From contig JAKSZP010008008.1 of assembly GCA_022478985.1 (NCBI GenBank), forward strand, positions 62,001 to 126,000: a stretch of 64,000 bases of DNA, read 5' to 3'. The notes beneath the pieces were generated by a model. The model did no database searches and had not been told where the DNA came from. It saw only the letters and a list, made by a program, of their open reading frames with translations. The number at the start of each line of letters is the position of its first letter. The first letter of the stretch is position 1. The DNA is from Massospora cicadina. Taxonomy: Eukaryota > Entomophthoromycota > Entomophthoromycetes > Entomophthorales > Entomophthoraceae. This document shows positions 50,235 through 60,047 of this stretch, piece after piece. Both the position numbers and the translations under genes were made by a program.

Positions 50235-51129
50235 TGTCATGGTTGGATGACTTAATAGTGGGAACTGATGCTAAAGATAAGGCTGGGCGACAGGAGGCCC
50301 AGAAGGTGAAACTTCAGGCTCTTCCTGACCTGAAACACACCTTAGATCAACGCTGGGTGCAAGCCAAGCATGCCCAGGTTGATACTAATGGGGTGCAAAA
50401 CGCCCAGCCTCTTATCTCAGCCCAGGCACTGAAACAAACAATTTACATTACAAATGAAGATGGTTTGATTCAGTTAATTGGAGAGCAAGGGTTCGAATCC
50501 TGTTCAAGTTATGAAATTTTAAGTTCAGGTAAAATATGGCTTCAATTGATTACTCGAGTGAAGGCACTTTTGGTGTATTTTACAAAAATGGATGGAAGCG
50601 TCTGTTTATTGGAACGTCAAGGCTTGGGTGCACTTCCGCAGAACCTGAATTTCCCCAACCCACTTTAAATATGTTTTTTGTGACCAACATTCCTCGTTGG
50701 TCAACTTTCTTAAATAAAAATTACCCATTATTTTACGTTTTACTAATGGTTCCTTGGGCGAACTTGGTGGTGGACCTCTTTGGGGAGGTCTCCAACTATG
50801 TGGGCCACTACCTTTTATCACAATTTACCAAAATCCCAGGTGCTCCCTTGGGCCACCCAGGTCCCCTCCAGATTGAGGCACCCAAGCCTACTGACACCAA
50901 GTTACACTTGATTATGGACTCCCCTCTGGGGTCCACTCAAGCTGTTATGTTTCTCACTTACTGGTACTATATGTTGCACTCTACACCCTTGCCTGGGGTA
51001 CCTTTTGCACAGGCACCATTAAAGGTGTCTTCTTTCCCTTTTCTCCTAATGGCTAGTTCCCTAGCAATGTGGGTTTGCATCCCACATCACCTTGCTGGGA
51101 ACGAGAGAGTTACAGACACTCTCTTGACA
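50235..51129 (+). repeat. A2 5' LTR
   Basis: 895 bp. U3 holds a T-arm-like GGGTTCGAATCC at about 50488. The promoter is at 50664-50706. A stem-loop GACCTC/GAGGTC lies at 50773-50790. A terminal hairpin AGAGAGT/ACTCTCT lies at 51105-51125. The LTR ends TTGACA. Confidence 0.95.
50664..50706 (+). promoter_or_regulatory. A2 LTR promoter and predicted RNA start
   Basis: TTTAAATA (50664-50671) lies 32 bp upstream of GTTGGTCAACT (50696-50706). This 11-mer is the exact complement of A1's PBS and matches A2's own PBS at 9 of 11. RNA starting at 50696 could therefore anneal to the PBS. The first ATG after this site is 50746. An inverted repeat TGACCAAC/GTTGGTCA (50681-50703) overlaps the start. The same block recurs in the 3' LTR at 56609-56651. 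Confidence 0.65.
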
Positions 51130-51441
51130 TTAGTCAACCAACCTTTTTATTATATGTGCATAAGAATTATCCATGTGGGACTTTCATTATTAGTAAATTG
51201 GGTGCGCTGGCCATTTGTCACTGCCACGATGGTGCTCACCACAGTTTTCTCATTTGGTTTTGTATTGGTGCGTCTCAGCGTTATTCTTGCAACTACCAAT
51301 TGGGAAGTGCCCACCCTTCCTGCTCATACCTGGTGGTCTCAGACTTTTCACAATCCTGATGTCATGATTCCCTGCCTTTCTCCCAAGATTTACTCAGAAA
51401 TTCAACAAGCCTTAGCTTCCTTGAGCCAAAACCCTCATTAG
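50746..51441 (+). CDS. Leader ORF crossing R, U5 and PBS of A2, hydrophobic, 231 aa
   Basis: I chose the ATG at 50746 because it is the first one downstream of the predicted RNA start (50696). The same frame is open upstream to 50536. The ORF runs through the rest of the LTR and the PBS into the internal region, and stops at 51441. Hydrophobic stretches (TATMVLTTVFSFGFVLV; FPFLLMASSLAMW) suggest membrane segments. The last ~90 residues after the PBS resemble the decayed A1 leader at 213-480 (NWEVPTLP/NWKVPTLH). It may be the start of gag. In A2's 3' LTR a 1-nt difference breaks the frame, and A1's LTR and the solo LTR lack this ATG, so real coding is uncertain. Confidence 0.4.
   Translation: MVPWANLVVDLFGEVSNYVGHYLLSQFTKIPGAPLGHPGPLQIEAPKPTDTKLHLIMDSPLGSTQAVMFLTYWYYMLHSTPLPGVPFAQAPLKVSSFPFLLMASSLAMWVCIPHHLAGNERVTDTLLTLVNQPFYYMCIRIIHVGLSLLVNWVRWPFVTATMVLTTVFSFGFVLVRLSVILATTNWEVPTLPAHTWWSQTFHNPDVMIPCLSPKIYSEIQQALASLSQNPH
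51132..51142 (+). other. A2 primer-binding site, self-priming type, two mismatches
   Basis: TT and then AGTCAACCAAC follow the LTR end. It pairs with the predicted RNA start GTTGGTCAACT at 9 of 11 positions, where A1's PBS pairs at 11 of 11. No tRNA-like TGG start is present. Confidence 0.6.
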
Positions 51442-52226
51442 GGAAAAATAATTTGTCTAGTTCACGTCCACTTTTGTGAGGAGTGGATCTGTTGTCCCAG
51501 TTGTCTCCTGAGGCGGGTGACTGGGTTTTTGTGGTATTCCGCACACAGCCACTCTTGTGGCGAACAATGGAGGGCTTGGAACAGGTCTTGGAGCAGAATT
51601 AACCTGATGAAGCATCCCTCCATTCCTTCTTTGAGTTCTTTTCTCTGCGTCAAGTGGGTTGGCCAATGAAAGCATACTTAAAGTGAATTCTGTGAAAAAG
51701 CCCAGGCTTTGCCATTAACTGATGAGGTTAAAACGTCATTTCTCCATTTGACCTTGGACATATTGATGTGAAACTCCCCAATTTGGCAGTCACCTCCTTC
51801 CAATTTTGATCATCTTGTTGAAACCCTTTGGGGTAGTTTCCCCACCCCAACCTGGAAGGGGCCAGGTAATTTGGCCATCATCAGATCAAATCATATAAAT
51901 ATGGAAGCCAAAAAGTCGCGCGCGCCTCTTAAAATGAGGGAATCTTATCCTTCTAATCCTTCAACTTCTTCTAAATTTGGAACTGTACAGGGGTCTAGCC
52001 CTGAGAATGAAGTAAAGGTTTCAGATGATTCTGCCACGATGATGTCACCCATGGTCATCCCTATAAATATCGCGTCCTCAACTAGTGATATTTCCTTGAA
52101 TTGTGAGATGCTTCCCACTGATTTCCTCCCCATCTCAGTGGAAATTGGGAACATTGGAGGGTCCAAACCCAAATTTAAAAAAAAAAGGATTCTGTTATCA
52201 TTTTTTCTCCCCAACACGTTTCTGAG
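51442..52226 (+). pseudogene. A2 gag region, broken
   Basis: Open fragments in shifting frames, for example WVFVVFRTQPLLWRTMEGLEQ (about 51520) and an ORF of 130 codons at 51871-52263. No zinc knuckle or known gag motif is seen. Position between the PBS and the protease is the only argument for gag. A1 has lost this part. Confidence 0.4.
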
Positions 52227-55200
52227 GTGCATGCTGAGGCATCAGCTCTGGGCTTGGGGGTGATGGCCCTGGATAGCGATGCACACCAAACCCTTGGAAT
52301 GAGTGTGGGTTTGTTAGAGCCAGAAAACGCGTTTTATAATGTGAGCAATTTATCCCAAAATGAACCGTTTATTTGCTCATATGGTCTGGATGAGGACCCT
52401 ATTTCAGTATATCAGATTACTCCTGAGAACCCTCGTTTGACCCCTACCATGATTAGGGGTTCTCAGGAAGTTGAAAAGGAACTTCGTCATAAATATAAAG
52501 ATGTATATGCACCTGCAGAAGGTGTGGTGGGATATGTGGCCTCAGTAGTAAGAGTGGCCCACTATCCCTCCCCTTCTATGATTCCAAAACATACCCTGAT
52601 GGCTTGTTCAAGCCAGAGGAAGAATTTTCTGGTGAGTTGATGGCGTTTTCTGCGTTGAATAAATCCCATTCTGGATACTTCTTGTTGACTGCTACCCTTA
52701 CATCCTCTTATGGAAAGTTCAGCACAACTATTTTGGTGGATACTGGTGCCTCAAATAATTTTATTGACCAAAACCTTGCTGACTACCTTGAGTTGAGTTA
52801 CTCACCAGGTGGTATGGTTAGAGGTGGGGCTTCTCAAGGTATCCCCACACTGAACATCATGGAGTCAGTCAATTTCCAGGTAGGTTCTTATCTATTGTCT
52901 GACCAGTTTCAAGCTATCAGAAACCTCTTGTTTCCCATCATTTTGGGTGTTGAGTGGTGGCGGAAGTTTGACGTCAGAACTAATTTGAAAAAGAAAACAC
53001 TTTATCCTTGTCTTTGACAAATGGTCACCAGTTGATTGTTCCTTTGTCTGAGGATAACGCCCAAGGCAAATTACCCCATTGGCCCAATGTTCCCAGTCCA
53101 TATCTTGCCCCTTTGCTGAAGCCCACTGTGGGACTTTCCTTACCTTCCTGTTTGGAGGAGTTGGCATCTTCTTTTGATGCAGCTTCAGCTAGTACGCTAC
53201 CAGAACATTCTGAGTTTGATTGTGAATTTAAACTCACTGTGGATCTGGTGCATATTTCTTCCCCCATATACCCATTGACTGTCTGGGAGGAAGAGGTTTT
53301 AGATGTATGGGTGAAGGAGCAGTTGGCCAAAGGTGCCATCTTTCAGCGTACCTCCCCTGTTTGCTCCCCACTTCTCTTTGTGGAGAAGGCTGATGGAACT
53401 TTACGTCTGTGTGTCAATTATGGAAATTTAAACAATGTGACTGTACCTGACCTCCATCCCATCCCTTTAGATTCCCAGATTGCACGCTATGTGGAAAAGG
53501 CAAAAGTTTTCTCCAAGTTGGACTGCCTCAATGCATTCAATCAAATCCGGATAAAGAAGGGCCAGGAGTGGTTAACTGCATTCCATACCAGAAAAGGGAT
53601 TTTCCAGTTCTGGGTTATGCCCTTTGGGCTTAAGAATGCCCCTGCCATCTTTCAACGCCGCATTGATGCTGCGTTGGGGGACTTGTTGGGGGTATGTGCG
53701 GTTGCCTACATGGATGACATCCTGGTGTTTTCCCCCAATCAGGAGTCACATGCAGTACACCTTTGACAAGTAGTGGAGAGATTGAGGGCCGCTTGCCTTA
53801 CCCTCAAGATTAGTAAATGCGAATTCTTCAAGTCCCAGGTTACTTTTCTGGGCAACGTCGTTTTTGACCAGGGCCATATGATAACTCCAGACAAGGAGAA
53901 GGCTATTCGTGAGTGGCCTACCCCCACCTCTGTCAAGGAATTGAGGAGCTTTTTGGGGACGTGTACGTTCCTCAAGAAGTTCACACCCAATCTCTCTGAG
54001 GTGGCAGCTCCCTTATATAAGGCCAGCGGTGCCAAGGTGCTTCAGTGGTCCCCCATTTTGGAGGATGCTTTCCAAGCGGTGAAGTGCACCTTGTTATCCA
54101 CATCCATCCTTCGCCATGTTGACCCTGCAAAGGAGTTCATTGTGTCCTCAGATGCTTCCAACTTTGCCATTGCGGCTGCCCTGTTACAGGTGGGTGAAGA
54201 TGGGTCTGAGCATCCAGTGGGATATTTTTCTAGGAAAATGTCTCTGCATGAGTTAAACTACGCCGTATATGACAAGGAGTTATTAGCAGTGGTGGAGGCG
54301 CTGATTTATTGGCGTCACCACTTACATGGCTCCTCCCAACCATTCTGGGTATGCACAGACCACTGAGCCTTGTTGTACTACCGTGCTCCACATGTTCTAA
54401 CACCACGTCAGACCCGTTGGCATGAGACCCTTGCCCTATTTACATTTTCCTATGAGTTCACCAAGGGCAAGGAGAATGGTTTGGCGGATGCTTTGAGCCG
54501 CAACCCTGCTTTGGCTCCCAATCCAAAGGAGGTAGAGATTCACAACACCCAGTTGATGATTCCACCGAGTATGATTCTGTCTCAACTTCCTAAGTCCAGG
54601 GTACATACGCCAGCGCTCATGCCTCTGGAAAATGCAGCAGAATATAGTATGTTTAGAAAGGTAGTTCTTTCTCAGCCGTTATCAGCTGAATATGCTGTTG
54701 TTCTCGCTAAGAGCGCCCTGAATCAGGAGGACTTATCCAGGGGTTATCACATGAAGGATGAGATGGTGTGGTTTCAGGGGCGCCTATGGGTTCCTGCTGG
54801 ACCACTGCGCCTGGAGATCATCCAGGACCATCATGACGGAATCACTGTTGGTCATCCTGGGAAAGCAAAGACCTTGGAGTTGATATGACGCACTTACAAT
54901 TGGAAGGGCTTGCCTGTTCAGGTAGGGCGGTACTGTAAAGAGTGCCTGATCTGCAATCAAATGAAACCCAATCGGCAACCTTTAGCAGGGTTGCTGGTAC
55001 CAGTCCAAAAGGCTGAAGGGCCCTGGACTTCCCTATCAGTGGATTTCATTGTGGAGTTACCAGTTTCAGATGGGTATGATGCAATAATGGTGGTGGTGGA
55101 CCGCTTTACAAAGTTCGCCCACTTTATTCCTTGCAGAACAACCATAACTGCTGCTGAAATGGCCAGGCTCTTCGTCGCCCATGTATTTGCGCTTCATGGG

Positions 55201-56178
55201 GTTCCTCAAGAAATCATTAGTGACTGGGGACCCCAGTTCACCTCCATCTTTTGGGAAGAGTTGTGTAAAACTCTTCAGATTCGCCCCTGCCGTTCAACTG
55301 CCTATCACCCCCAATCAGATGGGCAGACTGAGCGAGTGAACCAGTGCTTGGAACAATTTCTGCGTTGTTACACCACCGCAGACCATTCAGATTGGGTTCC
55401 TCACCTTCCCATGGCCCAGTTTAGCTACAACAACACTTTGCATTCATCAATTGGTTGTTCACCCTTTTTTGCTAACCATGGCTTTAACCCTGCTTTTAAC
55501 ATGGAGCCCAGCTGTGGTTCCAAAGTGGAAGCGGTGCTGGACTTTGCTAAGACTCTCAAGAAGGTCCATCAGGGGGTGTCCACAAGTTTGGAGGCGGCTA
55601 TGCTGGTTTATAAGGAGAATGCCGATGGAAAGCGCTGAGTGGGTCCAGCATACAAGGAAGGGGATCTCGTGATGCTTGATGCTCGCAACATCCCTATCAA
55701 GCAGCCATGCAAAAAGCTGGGTCCAAAGAGGATTGGTCCTTACCGTGTAGTTAGAAAGGTGGGTCATGCCTCATACCAGTTGGATCTTCCCTCCGCGTTT
55801 TGGATCTTCTCCATCTTTCATGAAAGCAAATTGACATTGTTTGAGGGCCCTCCACCTGTGACTCCTGAGGCTTATCTTGTGGATGGGGCACCAGAATGGG
55901 AAGTGGAGGAAATAGTAGCCTCCCGCCGGGTTAAGCGACGCCTTGAGTACCTGGTATCCTGGAAAGGGTTTGACGCAGCAGAGAACAGTTGGGTGCCAGC
56001 ACGGGATTGTGTACATGCCCAAGACCTGATCAAATCATTTCATAATTGTTTCCCTGAGGCTGCAGGATCTCAGCCTAAGCTGGCCGTTGCTGCTATGAAG
56101 TTGCCACCAGCACATAAGAACTTCTCCTTAGCAAACGCCCCTGGAGGGGGGTGGAGCCCAAGAAGGAGGAGAGGGTAA
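52227..56178 (+). pseudogene. A2 pol: PR-RT-RH-IN-chromodomain, nearly intact
   Basis: The protease motif DTGA lies at 52739-52750. RT has YMDD at 53707-53718. RNase H has SSDASNFAIAAALL (about 54150) and KELLAVVEAL (about 54275). Integrase shows HH (about 54830), CKECLICNQMK (about 54940), VDFIVELP (about 55040) and SDWGPQF (about 55220). YHPQSDGQTERVNQ is at about 55305. A full chromodomain lies at 55903-56043 (LEYLVSWKGFDAAENSW), which in chromoviruses guides integration to marked chromatin. Breaks: a missing base near 52574, an extra base near 52990, and TGA at 53764, 54364, 54886 and 55636. The final TAA (56176-56178) abuts the 3' LTR. All catalytic residues I can identify are kept. Confidence 0.93.
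56161..56178 (+). other. A2 polypurine tract
   Basis: AGAAGGAGGAGAGGGTAA directly before the 3' LTR. It also encodes the last codons and the TAA stop of pol. Confidence 0.85.
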
Positions 56179-57074
56179 TGTCATGGTTGGATGACTTAAT
56201 AGTGGGAACTGATGCTAAAGATAAGGCTGGGTGACAGGAGGCCCAGAAGGTGAAACTTCAGGCTCTTCCTGACCTGAAACACACCTTAGATCAACGCTGG
56301 GTGCAAGCCAAGCATGCCCAGGTTGATACTAATGGGGTGCAAAACGCCCAGCCTCTTATCTCAGCCCAGGCACTGAAATGAACGATTTACATTACAAATG
56401 AAGATGGTTTGATTCGGTTAATTGGAGAGCAAGGGTTCAAATCCCATTCAAGTTATGAAATTTTAAGTTTGGGTAAAATATGGCTTCAATTGATTACTTG
56501 AGTGAAGGCACTTTTGGTGTATTTTACAAAAATGGATGGAAGCATCTGTTTATTGGAGCGTCAAGGCTTGGGCGCACTTCCGCAGAACCTTAATTTCCCT
56601 GAGCCCACTTTAAATATGTTTTTTGTGACCAACATTCCTCGTTGGTCAACTTTCTTAAATAAAAATTACCCATTATTTTACGTTTTACTAATGGTTCCTT
56701 GGGCGAACTTGGTGGTGGACCTCTTTGGGGAGGTCTCCAACTATGTGGGCCACTACCTTTTATCACAATTTACCAAAATCCCAGGTGCTCCCTTGGGCCG
56801 CCCAGGTCCCCTCCAGATCGAGGCACCCAAGCCTACTGACGCCAAGTTACACTTGATTATGGACTCCCCTCTGGGGTCCACTCAAGCTGTTATGTTTCTC
56901 ACTTACCTGGTACTATATGTTGCGCTCTACACCCTTGCCTGGGGTACCTTTTGCACAGGCACCGTTTGAGGTGTCTTCTTTCCCATTCTCCTAATGGCTA
57001 GTTCCCTAGCAATGTGGGTTTGCATCCCACATCACCTTGCTGGGAACGAGAGAGTTACAGACACTCTCTTGACA
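56179..57074 (+). repeat. A2 3' LTR
   Basis: 896 bp, pairing with 50235-51129. One extra C relative to the 5' LTR (near 56907) shifts the leader frame. The promoter block lies at 56609-56651. Confidence 0.95.
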
Positions 57075-58150
57075 GTGGATGCTTTAACTCCACCACCTTT
57101 GGGTTGATCAGTGGCTGTGATCCTAGGAAACAGATGGTATATTTTTATTGACCTGATCCTTAAACCCATTTTTGGTGGGGGTGAATGTCACCTGAGAGAG
57201 GTTTAGGCTTAGGAGCAGGCTTTTGAACCACTTGAAGAGGTTTGTTAGATGGCACAAGCTGATTGTGGTGGCAAGGTGAAAGCTGGGAGCGTTGCCCATG
57301 GATGAGGATGCCCTCTGATTTACTGGCTTGAGAACCTCAGGTTGGCTGGGCAGAGGAAGATCAGGTTTGAGCGGCACAACAGGTGCTGGACTCAGAGTAG
57401 TAATCCGCATAAGGGTCACCATAGCCTCTTCCATTGGGGCTTCAGTTGAGCACTCCTCAATAATCCAAACCTGGGGGCTCATCATAGCTTCGTTGGTTAT
57501 TGCACAGGTATACAAATCAGCAACATCTAACAATGCCTCTTTTATGTCACAGACGTTTTTAAAAGTTCACTTTAGGGAAATGATATGCTGAGCTAAAGAA
57601 AATTGGGAAGCTAACCCAGATAACATAGCTGCGATGGCATCATCCAGGTTTAGCATGTTAGGTGCTGATAACCTCCAAGCAGCAAGATAGAATCTCTCAG
57701 CAAAGGCAGTGATCTATTCACATTAATACATACTAAAGCGCTTAAAAGCCAGTTTTTCCCTGGTTAAACTCTGTTTGGATCTAAATTCCGCTATAAGAGC
57801 TTCTTTAACCTCAGCCTAGGTGTGTAGCGTATTCATATAAGGGACCATCAATTCTTGGGCCAAGCGACTTAAATGAGAAAGATGTTCTTAACCTTCTGGT
57901 GGTCAGTCGCCACTTCCATGGCTGCTTCATAAATGTACAAGAGTGAGGAAATACTACACTTTCCAGGGGTGAACTTATCCTTCAAGTGACATTTGATTGG
58001 GTTCTGTTTGAGCTTTTTAAGTCTTGATAAAGTGCTTGCTAGCTGTTATTCAAGGGCAACTAGCTGGGGTTTAGAAGCGGAGGGGAGATTGCAAGAGTTA
58101 TTCACCCCAACACCCTCCATTTTTGGTAAGTTATTTTGGTGCACTACCCC
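57075..58150 (-). pseudogene. D gag
   Basis: On the minus strand, the fragments LSRLAQELMVPYMNTLHT, EVKEALIAEFRSKQSLTREKLAF and DDAIAAMLSGL follow each other (about 57890-57600). They lead into the 136-aa ORF at 57533-57123. The EF..+..LTRE..AF pattern is typical of gypsy gag before a protease. Occasional stops occur. The right end of A2 interrupts it at 57075. Confidence 0.75.
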
Positions 58151-58164
58151 TGTAGTGAACACCA
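58151..58164 (-). other. D primer-binding site candidate, tRNA type
   Basis: On the minus strand the LTR ends AACA, followed by AG and TGGTGTTCACTACA. The TGG start fits a tRNA primer. The position and the AG spacer match element C. Confidence 0.5.
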
Positions 58165-58166
58165 CT

Positions 58167-59247
58167 TGTTAGACCTAGTCTAGGAGAAGTTATCTTGGGT
58201 GCATTAAAACCCAAATAACAACAAATAAGGGGATTAAAACCACTTAATTTAATAAATTAAATAGACACTAAAAAATAGAAAGTTGTAGGGGTTTTTATAG
58301 TTTTATTAAGTGTTGTGGTGGTAAGGAAAAATGAAACCTCCCAATATCTGACCATACAGTATTTAAAATGGTATTGAGGGCCAAATGGAATTCATTGGTA
58401 AGTTTGGGGTGGCTTATTGCAGTCCAAATAAGGAAATATGTGAGTTCACCCTATCAAAGCTCATAAAACTTGCTTCAATTTAGCTGAATGACAGGTGGGG
58501 AATTAGTGGTGGGCAATATGTACCCATGGGGTAATGATTTAATATATTTTAGCCAATTTCCATTAGCTAAAATTATTGCATCTTGGGGAACCTCTGCCAA
58601 GCCTATCAAAGGGAGGGTCCCTGCTTAGGTGTTGTAATGAAATTAGATGTGGCTGGGGAGAACCCTTTGATGGATGCCTCAGAATAGCCCATATAGTCAG
58701 AGGAATCCAATTACTTGATATCAAGAGAATAGCCCATTTAGTGTTTGGAGAAGTGTTGCCCCAATTTGTGGGGTTCCACTGAGAATTAACTAGAGCCTTT
58801 TGGCCAATAAAATCATTCATGTCATTTATTTTATTTGTTTGAGGCAAGCTGACCAGGAGATGGACATTACCAAAATAGAGAAAGGAAGTATTGACATGAA
58901 ACCTGAGCAGGGTCAACTCTGTCATGGAAAATTTTTTCACCTCCAGATTGGGACTTGTATTTTTCTGGTTATGTCATGGGTAAGGTTTCATGTTATTATA
59001 CCTACTAACCGCCAATAGCTTCCTTCAGCTGGCACCCCAATCGATGTGCAAAGGATGGGAATCAAACCTGCAACCTTCAGGTTGGTAGCTGTACGCCCTA
59101 CCAACTCGCCTTCCACCCCTATTCATATCATTTAAATCATCCTTATTATTATCATCAGAAACTTGTAAATGTCTAACATTTCCCTGCGCTGGCCCATTTT
59201 GACCCAAAACATTCTTTTCTTGGAGCCATGAGGGCAAATATCTGACA
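58167..59247 (-). repeat. D 5' LTR with SINE inside
   Basis: 1081 bp. Removing the SINE and one 14-bp duplication leaves 775 bp, against 772 bp in the other LTR. Confidence 0.92.
58829..59120 (-). repeat. tRNA-derived SINE in D LTR, 292 bp
   Basis: Flanked by ATTCATGTCATTTA (58815-58828) and ATTCATATCATTTA (59121-59134), a 14-bp target duplication with one change. On the minus strand the head has a box A-like GCGAGTTGGTAGGG and a box B GGTTTGATTCC (near 59070). The 3' end reads GCTTGCCTCAAACAAATAAAA. The empty site is seen in D's other LTR near 35415. Confidence 0.85.
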
Positions 59248-59252
59248 TCAAT

Positions 59253-59690
59253 TTCTGCATTTTGTGCTGGGTTCAATCCCAGCTCTTGCCCTATTCTCTT
59301 TGACTTCTTGTTCAAATTTGGCTTGCTGGGTTAGTTCTTTCCACTTAAATTGCCAACCAATTAAGCCCTCTATGGGGACAGTAAATGGGGACAGTGGAGT
59401 AGAACTTCTTGATTCTTCCAAAGTCTTCACAAAGGTATCCAATTTTCTTCAAATAAAGCACCACAGATTTTGAGACTTGGATAGATTTGGACTGAGGAGT
59501 AGATGGGGAAATGTGTGTGGCAGGCAGGGAGGGGTAGTGGCTACCTATCTCTCATCCAGGGTAAGCCCTAGGTCAAAGATCTGGGTGAGGGATGAAGCCT
59601 TGGGGTTTGAACCTTTTTGGTTCTAAAGAGATGCACACCCCTGTCTAACTTGATGGCTGGCACCTGAAGCCATTACAAAAAAGTTTTCAC
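59253..59690 (-). repeat. E-like LTR fragment E3, right piece
   Basis: It continues the order of E LTR landmarks after the D insertion. TATCTCTCATCCAGGGTAAGCCCTAGGTC (shown in parts here) aligns with CCAT...CAGGGTGTGCCCTAGGTC in E1, followed by a TTGGTTCTAAAG block. A T-arm-like hairpin GCTGGG-TTCAAT-CCCAGC lies at about 59267-59284. Similarity is weak, so this assignment is tentative. Confidence 0.45.
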
Positions 59691-59743
59691 TCAATAATTA
59701 AACTTCATGACCATTAATAGCTTTATCACTATGTACTAATAAA

Positions 59744-60033
59744 AGGGTAGGGTACCCCAGTGGTAGAGTTAGACTCACTACCACTGCCTCCCCAAGTTCA
59801 ATCCCAGTAGATGAACTTTGGGTAGAGGACAATTTTGACTGTGTTGGAATTATGCATCAATGCCCCAAACCAAGATAGCAAATAGCAAGATGGTCCATAG
59901 AGTTCCTGGCCTATTATACACTGCATGTGGAAGTTTTCTGGGTTTTATCCTCCTCTCCCATTAATTTGAATCCCCTTCATCAGCGTGGTATTGTCCCCAG
60001 GTTGGCCCACCTCAAATAAAATTTAAATTTAAA
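59744..60033 (+). repeat. tRNA-derived SINE, 290 bp
   Basis: Flanked by TATGTACTAATAAA (59730-59743) and TATGTACCAATAAA (60034-60047), a 14-bp target duplication with one change. The tRNA-like head has a box A region CCAGTGGTAGAG (about 59757-59768) and box B AGTTCAATCCC (59795-59805). The 3' tail AGGTTGGCCCACCTCAAATAAA resembles the tails of the other retroposons here. Confidence 0.87.
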
Positions 60034-60047
60034 TATGTACCAATAAA

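Larger units (their letters stand above)
50235..57074 (+). mobile_element. Chromovirus A2, youngest LTR element here, 6.84 kb
   Basis: LTRs of 895 bp (50235-51129) and 896 bp (56179-57074) read TGTCATGG...TTGACA. They differ by eye at roughly 25-30 positions, mostly transitions. Internal order: PBS (51132-51142), leader ORF and gag region, PR-RT-RH-IN-chromodomain, polypurine tract (56161-56178). Pol has four TGA stops and two 1-nt frameshifts, so it is nearly intact. The flanks (CCAGC and GTGGA) do not form a target duplication, although D's frame joins cleanly across the element. Confidence 0.95.
34761..59247 (-). mobile_element. Gypsy element D, spanning 24.5 kb because of nested insertions
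   Basis: A minus-strand LTR element with a perfect target duplication TCAAT at 34756-34760 and 59248-59252. Parts in order on its strand: 5' LTR (59247-58167), PBS (58164-58151), gag (58150-57075), [A2 insertion], PR-RT (50234-47873), [C insertion], end of RT, RNase H, IN (37411-35546), PPT, 3' LTR (35532-34761). Removing C and A2 gives a normal element of roughly 7 kb. Its RT box is YLSD, so it is dead. Confidence 0.92.

Noticed and set aside
50480..50510. tRNA gene suggested by GGGTTCGAATCC
   Set aside because: Only a T-arm-like stretch in the A2 LTR. There is no matching acceptor, D-arm or anticodon arm, and the motif is weaker in the other A LTRs.
50235..57074. A2 as an active element
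   Set aside because: Four stops, two frameshifts, two PBS mismatches and diverged LTRs show this copy is dead, though young compared with the others.
59260..59290. tRNA or SINE from GCTGGGTTCAATCCCAGC
   Set aside because: The hairpin looks like a T-arm, but no box A or rest of a tRNA precedes it. It lies in a tentative E-like LTR fragment.
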